Shown here: piece by piece, positions 1 to 12,150 of the stretch
How the letters are laid out: every line of letters begins with the position of its first letter
Position numbering within the stretch: the stretch's first letter is position 1
Made by a program: the position numbers and the translations under genes
The notes under the pieces: generated by a model
Told to the model about the DNA's origin: nothing
Database searches by the model: none
The model's input: only the letters and a program-made list of their open reading frames with translations
Source of the DNA: Heliocidaris erythrogramma
Lineage: Eukaryota; Echinodermata; Echinoidea; Camarodonta; Echinometridae
Reading direction: 5' to 3'
Assembly: GCA_025617745.1 (NCBI GenBank)
Contig: CM046858.1
Location: 32,092,180-32,156,179, forward strand
Length of the DNA: 64,000 nt

Positions 1-600
1 TTTTATACAATATACATAAAAAATGAGTGATTATGGAAATGTAATATTTGGAAAAAATATTAATATTTTGAAGTTCTTGAAATATTTTGTAAAGGTTTAT
101 AGATGCAAAAACATATTACTATAGATGTAACTTGGTTCAAGTTATGTGAAAACTCATATTCTTTGACAAAATTTGAAAATTCGTATTATGAATATAAACG
201 AAAGAATTGGTGAGTTGTGTACCTATGACATAACAAACCAATGACTGAGTTGCCAATTTGTCTAGTGATTTTCATTGTTTCTCTAGTTTTTCATGCCACT
301 AAAAAAATCATAACTTTCTTATTAGTTGTCCGATTATTCTAAATTTATTAAAACCAATTTATTTTTGGACTGGACTTCCCCTTTAACACGTGTTTCTACC
401 GGGTCCTGAATTGCTCGTGTGTGCCCTAGAGAGTCAACAGTAGAAAAGATGGGAATACATTATCAAGGAATGACAACAGTTTGTGCTCTTGCAGTCCCGA
501 GAGGGCGCAAAGAGGTTTTAAATTATTTTTTAAAAAGACATTTAGGAAGTTGGCAGAAAAACAACAGGGAATATCAAAAATTAGGATTGGAAATTGACTT
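1..600. other. AT-rich sequence without a recognised gene
   Basis: No ORF with recognisable similarity, no terminal repeats and no splice-flanked coding segment were seen. A 61-residue open frame (419-604) has no family features and is probably chance. Confidence 0.5.
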
Positions 601-680
601 TTGAAGGGTGACGTGACTGTTAATCACCCTTTATTTCAATTTGCACTGCTTCTTTTGATCTATTTTCTAGTTTGCCGTCT

Positions 681-850
681 CCGTTCCTCCTCTCTCTCTC
701 TCTCTCTCTCTCTCTCCTTTCTCTCTTCTCTTTTCACTCTCCCTCGTTCTCTCGCGCTTTCTATTCATATATTTTCCCGCTCCATTTTCACCTATCATTT
801 CCATGATTTTCATCTTCCTCCTATATTTTATATCCCCCTCTCTCTGTCTG
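681..850 (+). repeat. Pyrimidine-rich tract with (TC)n microsatellite
   Basis: A pure TC dinucleotide run lies near 690-715, followed by about 130 bases that are almost entirely C and T. Open frames crossing it on both strands are compositional artefacts (serine/leucine-rich or arginine/glutamate-rich). Confidence 0.85.
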
Positions 851-1339
851 TCTCCCGTACATCTTTTCCTCATTCTCAATAATATCCTTTTTCTTATCAT
901 TTTACACAATCAGACTATCAATATTGATTGGTTTTATATCTTTTTTACACGTACAAAACACAATGCAATTTTTTCTGCATTGTGTTCAATATGCGAATCA
1001 AAGATATACGTTATATACATCACTTGTTGGAGACAATAAACTACAGAGATGAAGGAGAAATAGTGAGCAGTATATACCATCAGGATAACATTATAAACCA
1101 CTTCAGTTACACCATAAAACCGACTATACACCGATTCAAGATCGATTGATTCTTGGTCAATCAGGGTAATGTAAATTTTTGTTCAGTTTGTTGTCGGTCT
1201 GATGTCGGTCTAGTTGATATGACTGGGTATTATAGAGATTGAGAGGGAACAGTTGCAATGGCTATAGGAATCAGTGCATGGTGCCAGCTCTCTACTGGCT
1301 GAATGATATCTACGTTGAATTGTGCCATATTATGCCTCA

Positions 1340-1990
1340 GTCACAACTGGGGCCTCATGGAGGTCACCGCCCGATTTTCAAAATCGTTGGGTCACCGCCG
1401 AGTTTTGCCGATGTTTGGAAGACGTCGGTCTAGCAGTCACAAGAAATTGCTCCCCGTGCAGTCACCGGACGCATGCCGGCCCCCACTTATGAGAGAAAAA
1501 CTGACAGACATCAGACGGAGATCGGCAGGATATCTTCCGGGCGCCGGCAGGAGACCGCAGGGAAGCAGGACGGTCACCTTGCGGCCATCTGCCGATAGTA
1601 GGTCATCGTGCGATCATCTGGAGGTGGCCCTGCGGTGTCCTGGCGAGATGCCTGCGGTCTCCGGGGGGTAACCGTTAGTGTTCCCGACGAGTGACCGATG
1701 ATTATCGGCCGAATTTGATTGTTTAAGCGTCCTTTTGGTTTGTTTACACTTGGTGGGTATATATCGTCAGCCTTATGCCAAAAGGGCCTTAAGGCCATAG
1801 ACTTTATACAGTGATAAGGCCCTTTTGGCATAAGGCCGACGATTTATATGACAATGTTTTCTAACCAATCACCCGTGGTATTTATACTCCCCGGGGCGGA
1901 CGACCTTAGATCCCCGCCCGTTCATCGGACAGGCGCCGGCAGGTCGCCTTCACCTAGTCGGCGCCTGTCCGATTTTAAAATTTTAAAATT
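1340..1990. repeat. GC-richer block with two hairpins, probable transposon remnant
   Basis: The block is much richer in CpG and GC than its flanks. It contains a strong hairpin at 1759-1849 (arms around GCCTTATGCCAAAAGGGCC) and a second with a perfect 15-bp arm, ATCGGACAGGCGCCG at 1924-1938 against 1959-1973. Recurrent GTCACCG and GCCGGC words fill the rest. The composition break and hairpins suggest a non-autonomous element, but no clear terminal repeats or target duplication were identified. Confidence 0.45.
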
Positions 1991-2794
1991 TGATTGTATA
2001 CCTGCTGCTATATCTTCTGAACAATGTGAAGACCATATGTTTCATGTTAATACTGCTTCAATGATATATAAAGAGACAACATTCCAAATGAAAAAAGTAA
2101 CACCAGAAGCATTCCAAATAAATCATTTCATCCCATCTGAACTGACAACGTTCATACAAGTCATTGCAGTCATGGCATCGTAAATTGATATCGACTGAAA
2201 AAGAAAGTTGTGATCAAGTAGTCATGGTAGTGGTCTCCCAGAGAATGTATCCCATTCGTAGTTTGTTTGTTTGTTTACTAATTGCAGAGTACAATTTACA
2301 TTCGAAAACTTGTGCTGCAGACAAGGATCAATGCCTAAATATGAGGATTACATTTCAATTTGATCTATTTTCGTACATTTCACATAAAGCAACAATTTAC
2401 GATTTCAGAAAAAATGACAATTTTCAAAATTCATATTTATAATTATACTTTGTATCAAAAGGTGTAAAATATGAGCACGAGTTTAACCTGTGAATCATAT
2501 CATTTACATTTGTGTTAGAAACAATCATTAATGCTGTCTTCTAAATCATATTAAAAACCATACAGTGTTTAGAATGCAGTCTGGAATCCAACCTGCATTG
2601 TGTATTCTTGTCTTTTATTTGTATATCATATACTTAGACCATTTTTTTTTGTATATAACAGGCAAAATGTGAACAATAGCCAGCCAAAACACCAAGGATT
2701 CAGAAGGCTAATCAATGGTTCACTGTAACTCATTTAAAAAATATATAAAAAGCAATTTAAGGAAAAATATTGGGCAATAGGTAAAACATTGAAG

Positions 2795-3190
2795 TCATGA
2801 AATGCGATTTGCCAAAAGAAATCTATGCACACGCCTTTTAAAAGAATTTAGTCCTGTACAATCATTTAAGTCTTTTGGGCAATGTTCTCTGTGCATTTTG
2901 TAGAATACACAAGCAGCTGCAACTTGGCGCCTGTGAGTTAAACTAGGAATGGACAAATCTTGAAGGGCAGTGGATTCATCAACACAAATAACCGTGAGTG
3001 CTTTTTTTCTGAATGTTGTCTAACATGCTAAGTATGGTAGGGGAGGCATTTATCCAGCATAAAGATGCATATTCCATTATGCTGCGGACCTGTGCATTGT
3101 AGACAATAGCTCTACCCTTTATATCAAGCTTATTAGCAACTTTCCTTAGAGACCCAAGTCTTTGCCCAGCTCTAGAGGCATTGACATTAT
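2795..3190 (-). pseudogene. LINE reverse transcriptase C-terminal fragment
   Basis: Read on the minus strand, a frame with motifs AGQRLGSLRKVANKL, then YNAQVRSIMEYASLCW, then IPSLTHRRQVAAACVFYKMH and FKRRVHRFLL ends at a stop at 2795-2797. This is the usual C-terminal part of non-LTR retrotransposon ORF2 downstream of the polymerase motifs. The catalytic reverse transcriptase domain is absent. The fragment begins where an opposite-strand LINE fragment starts (about 3185), so two unrelated 5'-truncated or rearranged pieces abut. Family within LINEs (CR1, Jockey or I-like) is not resolved. Confidence 0.7.
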
Positions 3191-3640
3191 TAGATAACAT
3201 TTTTACAAATGACGTGATGAATAAGTTTAGTGGTGTTGTGGTGGATATAAGTGACCACTTCCCAGTATTCAGTGTTTGTCATAACAATAAGATATTCGAA
3301 AAAAAAAAGATTCGGTATTTTAAAGGAAACTTAATGAAAATAACATCACAGTCACTGTATTCAATCAGAGTTTGAAAAATGTCTGTTGGAATTTAAAATC
3401 TGATGAACCTAATGTTAGTTACGATCAGTTTTTGGCAAAGTTTTTGCGTATATATGATGAAATAAATGTAAAAATATGAACGTAAAAATAAACTTTGGAT
3501 TAATAGTGATAAAATGGCGATATAAAAAATTTGTTAAAATCCAACTCAATACAGGAAGCGTGTATATAAACAGTATAGAAATAAGGTCATTAGTGAGATA
3601 AAAATGGCTAAATTTCAATATTATAAGAATAGATTTAATG
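3183..3640 (+). pseudogene. LINE endonuclease-end fragment, degenerate
   Basis: The plus strand reads TLLDNIFTNDVMNKFSGVVV then DISDHFPVF, the characteristic end of an apurinic-type LINE endonuclease, where the SDH motif carries the catalytic His. After 3375 the frame is broken by stops, but shifted frames keep pieces such as NKLWINSDKM and YKQYRNKVISEIKMAKFQYY, typical of the linker between endonuclease and reverse transcriptase. It ends at the SINE-like repeat near 3640. Non-functional. Confidence 0.65.
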
Positions 3641-3862
3641 CCTTGAGCAAGGCATTTTATATACATTGCTCCTCTCCACCCAGGTGTTAAATGGGTACCC
3701 GGGAGGACTGGCTGGAATGCTCCCAAGAGGAGTGGAGAATGTGCACTGTAATGTGCAGAATCGCAACTGATTCCAGTGACCGGGGTAATAATGCTGTAAG
3801 CGCTTTGGTCGGTTACATTGTAACTGGTAAGGCGCTATAAAAGAAACAGCTATTATTATTAT
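3640..3862 (+). repeat. SINE-like interspersed repeat with (ATT)n tail
   Basis: The segment runs from near CCTTGAGCAAGGCATTTTA through CTCTCCACCCAGGTGTTAAA to GTAACTGGTAAGGCGCTATA and ends in a TATTATTATT tail. Its layout (short body, simple-sequence 3' tail) is SINE-like. I could not identify convincing RNA polymerase III A and B boxes, so tRNA derivation is not shown. Confidence 0.55.
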
Positions 3863-5345
3863 TAATGTTAAAGGAAATATGAAAGCAACATGGAAAACAA
3901 TAAGCATTGGGTGTCAAGTCCATGTACATCATGTTATCATATCAATCATGTACCTTGAGTCTGTTTTATGTCACAATTTTTATCTCACGTATCATAATTA
4001 TTTGTGTATTTTTATGGAGAATGAAATAAATGGAATTGATTTGATTTGATTTAATACTGCAAAGTATATACATTATTAAGAACATCAAACAAAATCAACA
4101 AAGTTTCAGGTGTCGTAACAAACTCTACGTGTATGATGCTCAATAATAGATTTTAAAGAAAGAACATGGATATTAGATTATCTTTTAATAATAGTCGTTT
4201 CAAAGATTGAGAGTATTCAAAAGTGACTTGGTTATGCTTAGAAAAACGATCAAGTGTATATGATTAGACGTGAATTTAGTTCGTATACTTTTTAAAGATT
4301 GTTACAATTCGCATCGTGTAATATTTGTGTTGCAGTCACTCACCAATACCGTAAACCTACCAAGAATGCTAACCAGTCAATCCATTCCGGGCTTTATCCT
4401 TGTCCTTATGTTGAAATATTTAAATCATAATTATAACAAATTTGACCAATAAATCCGTTTATTTTCATTGTGCAAGTTCCCTGAATAAAAAATGTTAATT
4501 AAAATGCTATTAATATCATAAGAATTTTCCCAGACGTGAGAAACAGTCATAGGCAGATAGCGGTCAAAAACTAAAGAAAGAGAGAGATCAGGGGCGTCGC
4601 TAGAACATTTTGAATGGGGGGGGGGGGGGGGTTGACACCCAAATTTGCCGACAAAAATGCTGCACCCTAACCCCCCCCCCCAATAATAATAAAAGAAAAT
4701 CACAGATGTAGATATCTTGATCATACGGGCCATTTTCGCAATGAGGGGCTTACGCCTTTTGCCTGAATATCAACCTTTCAATTTCTAAATTTTAACGAGC
4801 GATCGAAGCGAACAAGCATTTTTACAAAACTTTTCGTAGTGAAAATGTACAGAATTTGCATAATTATCTGGGAACCTCGCTGCCCAATTATGTGGATATT
4901 CTGGCTCCTCGATGCCCGAATATGAAATGGTGGTTATCCGAAAATCGGAACTTTGAAAATCCTTGGGGGAGGGGGGCTGCAGCCCAATGCCCAAATATCA
5001 AAATTTCAATTTCTAAATTCTAAATTCAACTTCTCAAAATTATTTTTATTTTTTTTCATTTGGAATTTTGTTTTCAAGGCCATAAATTTACAATAATGAC
5101 TTTAAAATAGATGTAATCATAAGCGGTTACAATATTCGCTTTAAAAGTTACAGCGCAATAGAAAGAATAATGTGTATCTAGGAAAATGTGGATCTAACAC
5201 CGAAGAGATACATTCCGTAATAAAAGTACACGAAGACGGGAAATATTTGTAAATTTGCCATTTATTCTTTCTTTAAAAAAAAAAAAAAAAAAAAAGGTAC
5301 ATAAAATGTAGAACATACATTTCATTTGTCATTTAAGATATATCA
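3863..5345. other. Intergenic sequence with homopolymer runs
   Basis: No gene recognised. It contains a poly-G run near 4616-4631, a poly-C run near 4671-4681 and a poly-A run near 5273-5295. The 4580-5000 part has the GGGGCGT...CCCCCC look of the interspersed repeats seen again at 7.2, 9.0 and 47.5 kb. Confidence 0.45.
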
Positions 5346-5346
5346 C

Positions 5347-5521
5347 CTCTCTAAAAAAGAATTGAGTGATCACAGACGTGACTCCGGGGGAGCGAATATA
5401 GAGTGTGAAAATAGAGTGCAAATTCACTTTTCGGTTTAGTGAGCACTCGATATTTACTCGATTTTCACTCCTAAACACTGACGAGGGTGAAAACAGAGTG
5501 AAATTTCACTTTTTTAGAGAG
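5347..5521. mobile_element. Small MITE, TIR CTCTCTAAAAAAG
   Basis: A 175-bp segment begins CTCTCTAAAAAAG and ends with its exact reverse complement CTTTTTTAGAGAG. Inside are several CACTC and GAGTG words in both orientations. No coding capacity. The target duplication is not clear, so the superfamily is unassigned. Confidence 0.6.
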
Positions 5522-6825
5522 ATAATGTACATTTATTACGAATAAACTTTAATTTACAAAAAAAAAGTGCGTTCAAGTTTGGAGAGTATCTATTAGGCTT
5601 TCCCATACCATTGCGTACTTTTTCACACAATTTCATCATTATTGACATCAAATTTGTTAACCAAAATCCTTGAACGAGGACATACTTCATGTATGTTTGC
5701 AGTTGAGGGAGATGTAATTGAACACTGTTCATCAAAATGGATGCAAATGGTGGATAAGTTCGAAAATAAATGAAATCAAGACCCTTAGAAACCTTAGAAA
5801 GCAGTTTGTACTATTATGATCATACATGTATTTAGTGTCACCTGTGCCTGGGAAGGTAAAAGCAAACTGAACCACTATAACCCTCAGGTCTTTCATTCTA
5901 GTCCAACTAATTGGGATTAGTTTACTAATCAAGAATAGTAATAATTGTATTAACAAACATAGTATCTGAAATGACACAGGTGTTTTTGCTCTAGTAGTAT
6001 GTGTGGGTTCAAAACAAAGCCAATGCATTCCATCCTTTGGCAAGACATTTTTATCTACATGTACATGCGGCACTCTTCACCCAGGAAAATATTGATACCT
6101 GTAAAGATTGCAGAAAGCCATGATTGTAATTGCTTTCCATGCATACATGTTAAAATTGATATGGTAACGTACCAACAACGAATGGACATGGTGCACATTA
6201 TAATACCATTTTTGAGGACAGTAGTAACTTTGTCAAGTGCTATACAAATGAAAATATCATCATGTAATATCTTCTTTTGTACTACATTACACCGCAGATA
6301 GAAAATGCTCAACTCTAATTCTGATCGAAGCAATGACTGAATAAAATACAAATCACTAGTTAAAGTTTAATTCTTGATAATTAAGCGTGATAAAGCAATT
6401 TAAATTAAGCATTAATATGTTCTTAATCATCTACGATAAGAAAATAGATATGATGATAAATCATTTAATTCTAGCTGCAAGGATGACAGCAAAAGTATTG
6501 AAAACTTGACTCATTACAAATATATACGGAAAATACAAGCAGCAATATCTACACAATCTATCACAGAATAACTGCAGCTCTTCAGTTAAAACTTTTAAAT
6601 GATTTCTATAGAAGCTCCCGATACAATCCAGCCTACCACAACCAATCACTAAGCAAGGAATAGAATATGATCTAAATCAAACATGCAGTAACAATGCTAA
6701 TCATTCATACTATTAAAACATACATCAAAATTGTACATTTTTCAAACAAGGTAGACCTACACGTTAGGTCTCATAAGAAAGTAAATTTGCAAGAGGAACT
6801 GGCTACGGGTCCGCTTGCTATTCAT
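5522..6825. other. AT-rich sequence without a recognised gene
   Basis: Several open frames of about 100 codons exist on both strands, but they show no family motifs and no supporting splice sites. Nothing else is identifiable. Confidence 0.45.
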
Positions 6826-7040
6826 AAGGACCGTTATTTATAGAAAACCGCTATTCATTTTAACATGCGTTATGAATAGCGGTCCTCATGAACAGTTATG
6901 AATAGTGGTCCTTAGGAATTAGGAAATAGCGAGGTAATTTTTCTATGGTTCGTTCACTGTTTAGAAGGACCGCTATTCATACAAAACCGCTATTCATTTT
7001 GTCACGCGTTATGGATAGCGGTCCTTCCTTATGAATAAAG
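6826..7040. repeat. Cluster of short inverted repeats
   Basis: The words AGGACCG, CCGCTATTCAT and ATGAATAGCGGTCC recur at least four times in both orientations, making two consecutive hairpin units (6829-6895 and 6973-7025). Each has a short loop around ACATGCGTTATG or CACGCGTTATGG. No coding content. Confidence 0.65.
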
Positions 7041-7301
7041 AGGTTACCCCCTGGCTACAGGTAATTCTGAATTGCTGATCATGTAGGAAATCCTCATATA
7101 TCATGGAGGCATTTGGATGATCAAAATAATTATAGAGAACATTATCAAAATTTGCTGAAAACTAAACACTACACGGATATGCACATGCATGTAAGAACCA
7201 TAATTATTGTATAAGCAGTGGCGGCCCTCCCCCCCCCCCCCCCCCCCCCCACTTTGGAAGAAAAATATGCATTGTGCCCCACCCCCCTTTAAGGACGAAA
7301 A

Positions 7302-9013
7302 CCTTTTTTTTTTGCTTGTCGGAGAATTATGGAGGGGGACAGGTTTCCCTTTTCCAAACCGTATACAAAATCCTGGATCCGCCCCCGTGTACAAGTATAA
7401 CAAAAATATTCTTCTTAAGTATGATATGCCTAAAATACCACTTCCGTCCTTGCTTCTTTCTAATTCTATCAAATTTGATGCTTAGAAAAACAATTTTATT
7501 GCTAAAATTCAGTTTTTAATGAACTGATTCAGCATGTTTTTAGATATTGTTTTTTTTCAAAGGTACTATATCACTAACTTCATGACCATGTCAAAATGTT
7601 AAGTGTTTAGAAAAATAGAGATAAATTTTGAAAGGCAGAGTAAGAAAAGAAAGCTTAAGAGCAATAGTTTTACAGTTTGATGCCTCTTCAGAGTCTACAT
7701 AATATACGAAAAATGCAATAAAACACTCATGTAAATGTTACAAATATACTAGGAAGTACATTTCTGACAGAGGGTACACATAAGAGGGTCTGTATATCTG
7801 AGTACAACATTCATATACATATACATATATACCGTACACATTGTGGTATAAGGGTGAGAGTATGCTTCTAAATCAAAGCTACAATACATGTAACACCTAA
7901 ATTATACACACTAAATTATTTGAATCCTGATATTTTGGTGTATATAATTGTTTCCCTAAAACACAGAAATGATGATGAACATAAAAACAAAGAAATTATT
8001 CATCCCTTGAACATAGCAAAATTGTCAAAATCATCTACAGGCATTTATTTAATACATAATATATTCTATAAAAATATTTATGTGCTAAAAATTTATCTGC
8101 AAATTCGGTATGGCTTATCCCCTTCTCTACCAGTAAGGTTACAAATATTTTCTAGGATCCCTCTCTATAACATACAGGAATATAATATACACACTTTATA
8201 TAACAACTCTAAACATCACTGTAAGAAAAAGATTTATCATATTCATTTCATATTTTGATATACCTAAATGAAAGACTGCTTTACTTCAGGTGCATAGCCC
8301 GTGGGAGGGGGGTAGGGTGGAGATGGTCCCCCCCCAAAAAAAAAAGCGAGAGCGAAAAAGCAGGGGGAAGTGAGAGGAAAAAATCCTCAAATGGTGCTAC
8401 TCAAAATTCTCAAAATTTGCTAAGACGTCAAAGAAAAGGGGGGAAACTCAACCCTCCCTGTTACATACAGTGCAGTATTGCTTCCAAATGCTTGAGAAGC
8501 GGAAGTGATGGCGCGGAACTAACTTTCCGTCTAAAAAAAAGGTGCTACAAGCCTTTATCTTTCCCCTCAAATTTGCTAAAATATCAAAGCTTTCATGGGG
8601 AAGGGGGAAATTCCCCTCTCCCTGCGCCCATCCCTGTTACATACAGTGCATTATTGCATCCAAATAATTGAAAAGCAGTCAGGGCATCACATCAACTTTA
8701 CGCCTTAAAAAAGGTGCCACGAGCCGTTATCTTAACTTTCACGCTTCGCAAGGGGGGGGGGGGGGATCCCTGCACCCATCACTGTGGGAAGCACGCTTCG
8801 TGTGCTCATCAGCCCCCCTAAAATAAAATTCTAGCTATGCGGTTGCTTTACTTTATACAGTACACACAACAAGGCCATTTTGAGACCTCTATTTCAAAAC
8901 AAGTTATCACTGTATTAAAATGATATGTAAGATTTCAGTTTCAGTTATAAGTTCACTTACATGTACTTGTAAATGCATGCAATGTCACAAAGACATTAAT
9001 TTGCTAGATTATG
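7302..9013 (+). repeat. Large direct tandem duplication, copy A
   Basis: The segment from the poly-T/GCTTGTCGGAGAATTATGG start to TTGCTAGATTATGA is repeated immediately downstream with high identity over its length. Shared landmarks include GGATCCGCCCC, the GGTACTAT block, GAAGCACGCTTCGTGTGC and CAGTTTCAGTTATAAG. Both copies are non-coding. The copies differ by substitutions and several indels, so the duplication is not recent. Confidence 0.85.
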
Positions 9014-10812
9014 ATTTTTTTTTTTTGCTTGTCAGAGAATTATGGAGGGGGACTGGACCCCCCCCCCCATGTCTAACCCCCCCCCCCCCCGCCCCGCCCC
9101 CCCCACTGATCGACTTTTTGTGAGCTGGCGAGACCAAAAATACAGGTCTACCTTTTCCAAAAGTTGACAAATCAAACCATATACAAAATCCTGGATCCGC
9201 CCCTGTGTACAAGTATAACAAAATTATATTCTTCTTAAGTATGATATGCCTAAAATACCACTTACGTCCTTACTTCTTTCTATTTCTATCAAATTTGATG
9301 CTTAGAAAATACAACTTTTTTGCTAAAATTCAGTTCAATTTTTAATGAACTCATTCAGCATGTTTGTTGATATTGTTTTTTTTTTGGTTTTTTTTTCAAA
9401 GGTACTATTTTACTAACTTCATGACCATGTTAAAATGTTAAGTGTTTTGAAAAATAGAGATAAATTTTGAAAGACAGTAAGAAAAGAAAGCTTAAGAGCA
9501 ATAGTTTTACAGTTTGATGCTTCTTCAGAATCTACATAATATACAAAAAATGCAATAAAACACTCGTGTAAATGTTACAAATATACTAGGAAGTACATTT
9601 GTTAGAGGGGGTATACATAAGAGGGTCAATAGATCTGAGTACAACATTTATATACATGTACATATATACCATACGGGTGAGAGTATATGCTTCTAAATCA
9701 AAGCTACAATACATGTAACACCTAAATTAGTTGAATCCTCATACTTTGGTGTATACAATTATGTTTCCCTAAAACACAGAAATGAGGATGAATATAAAAG
9801 CAAAGAAATTATTCATCCCTTGAACATAGCAAAATTGCCAAAATCATCTACAGGCATTTATTTATTACATAATATATTCTATAAAAATATTTATGTGCTA
9901 AAAATTTATCTGCAAATTTGGTATGGCTTATAATAATAATAATAATAATAAATGTAACTTATATAGCGCCAAATCCACTCTGTGGAGTGCTCAAGGCGCA
10001 TTATTATTTGCTCTATCCCCTTCTCTATTAGTAAGGTTACAAAATTTTCTAGGATCCCTCTCTATAACATACAGGAATATAATATACACACTTTATATAA
10101 CAACTCTAAACATCACTGTAAGAAAAAGATTTATCACTATATTCATTTCAGATTTTGATATACCAAAATGAAAGACTGCTTTACTTCAAGTGCATAGCCC
10201 GTGGGAGGGGGGGGGGGGTAGGGTGAAGATGGTCTCCCCCCCAAAAAAAAAAAGCAAGAGCGAAAAAGCAGGGGGAAGTGAGGGGAAAAAATCCTCAAAT
10301 GGGGCTACGAGCCGTTATCTTTTTCTCAAAATTTGCTAAAACGTCAAAGAAAAGGGGGGAAACTCAACCCTCCCTGTTACATACAGTGCAGTATTGCGTC
10401 CAAATAATTGATAAGCAGTCACAGCATCGAATCAACTTTACGCCTTAAAAAAGGTGCTACGAACCGTTATCTTAACTTCTCTCAAATTTGCTCTATCAGA
10501 GCTTTCACGCTTCGCAAGGGAGGGGGGAAACTCCCTGCACCCATCACTGTGGGAAGCACGCTTCGTGTGCTCATCAGCCCCCTAAGACAAAATTCTAGCT
10601 ATGCGGTTGCTTTACTTTATACAGTACACACAACAAGGCCATTTTGAGATCTCCATTTCAAAACAAGTTATCACTGTATTAAAATAATACATGTATGTAA
10701 GATTTCAGTTTCAGTTATAAGTTCACTTACTTGTAAATGCATGTACTTATAGTGATTGAAATATATAGCCAATGTTACAAAGACTCTATGAAAATAAATT
10801 GCTAGATTATGA
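9014..10812 (+). repeat. Large direct tandem duplication, copy B
   Basis: Second copy of the preceding block. Relative to copy A it carries an extra segment of about 85 bp at 9928-10013 and expanded poly-C/poly-G runs near 9059-9102 and 10205-10218. It ends at TTGCTAGATTATGA, the same words that end copy A. Confidence 0.85.
9928..10013 (+). mobile_element. (TAA)n plus GCGCC repeat inserted in copy B only
   Basis: A TAATAATAA run followed by CTTATATAGCGCCAAATCC and TGCTCAAGGCGC interrupts sequence that is continuous in copy A (TATGGCTTATCCCC in A). A relative, with (AAT)n then AAAGCGCCACATCC and GTGCTCAAGGCGCT, lies at 17037-17100. It is a short interspersed repeat; its class is unknown. Confidence 0.65.
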
Positions 10813-11870
10813 TACAATTACAGGTTCATGTACATTACATCTTTACACTGATTGTAAAGAAATTCACCTGAAATTTATCAAGGAGGGCAGTATATGAACA
10901 AATTGTAAAATTATGCTAATTGCAATCACATGTTTATAATGTTTATATACATGTACACATGGATCCAAACACTGAGTGAAATATTAAGTACATTTGATTT
11001 GAATGCTACATATATTGTATCTATCGTTCGAAAACACGACGAGATCAAACTATATCCTTCATTAGATATTCACATTAAAATAGTACTACAGGCAAGTATC
11101 ATTCTACAATAACATCACCTATATTTATATGGCATTTGTTGATCGCACCATTTTTTAGTTCCCTTTATAAAATATATATATATATACCTATAACAGATAA
11201 TTATACTCTTCACATGTCCCAAGTGGGCATCTAGGTAAACCTCTTATGAGATGTTCCTGCAGGCAAATTACCATGTTAATATAATCATTTTAAATTGCAC
11301 TATTTCTCCATTTTTGCTGACATATACAGATTATTAAACTCTACCGATGTCCCACACTGCATAATAGTGATCACATTCAGTTCCTATTCATCAATCTGAC
11401 ATGCTTGCCAAAGTAATTTAATTGTTCATTATTTGTGTTACAATGGAAGGAAAAAACATCTTGAAAACTCTAAGAGAAGTCATCATCATTTAGCATGGAA
11501 AAACTTAATTCCTACAAATATATCATCCTGTGTAAGTGCACTCATTGCAAAGGTACATGTATTCCATGCCAATGTCAAAATTCAAAAAGTCACACTTCCC
11601 AGAACCTTTTGGACTCCTTTTTCAACATGTTATTTCAAATTCAAATAGTACCATAAACATATCTAAATTACTATTTTTATTACATGGATTTCATTCAGCA
11701 TATCCCCAAACATATACAGTTCATGGTAAAAAGAAGTTGAGAAACAATGAATGAAAAAATCAGGCAACACAGAATAGAAATCAATAATTGTTCCCGAGTG
11801 TGTTCCCCCAAGCTGCCTGGAAAGATTTTTTTTCTTTTTTAATCACCATTAGGTCTTTCCTTTTGACATA
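10813..11870. other. AT-rich sequence without a recognised gene
   Basis: No recognisable coding similarity or transposon ends. A short (TA)n run lies near 11171-11185. This stretch could be unique intergenic DNA. Confidence 0.45.
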
Positions 11871-12150
11871 TTCAGGAACACTAAATCAAACTGTAATACA
11901 AATGAGTTTAAGACTGAGTGTACTCATTCAGGAACACTAAATCAAACTGTAATACAAATGAGTTTAAGACTGAGTGTACTCATTCAGGAACACTAAATCA
12001 AACTGTAATACAAATGAGTTTAAGACTGAGTGTACTCATTCAGGAACACTAAATCAAACTGTAATACAAATGAGTTTAAGACTGAGTGTACTCATTCAGG
12101 AACACTAAATCAAACTGTAATACAAATGAGTTTAAGACTGAGTGTACTAA
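11871..12150 (+). repeat. 56-bp tandem repeat, five copies
   Basis: A unit starting TTCAGGAACACTAAATC and ending GAGTGTACTCA recurs at 11871, 11927, 11983, 12039 and 12095 with almost no divergence. The near identity suggests recent expansion. The frame through it shifts every unit because 56 is not a multiple of three. Confidence 0.95.

Noticed and set aside
3640..3862. tRNA gene or clearly tRNA-derived SINE
   Set aside because: No convincing A/B boxes or cloverleaf could be recognised by eye.
7207..7519. Proline-rich small proteins
   Set aside because: Created by a poly-C run and CCCCACCCCCC text of an interspersed repeat.
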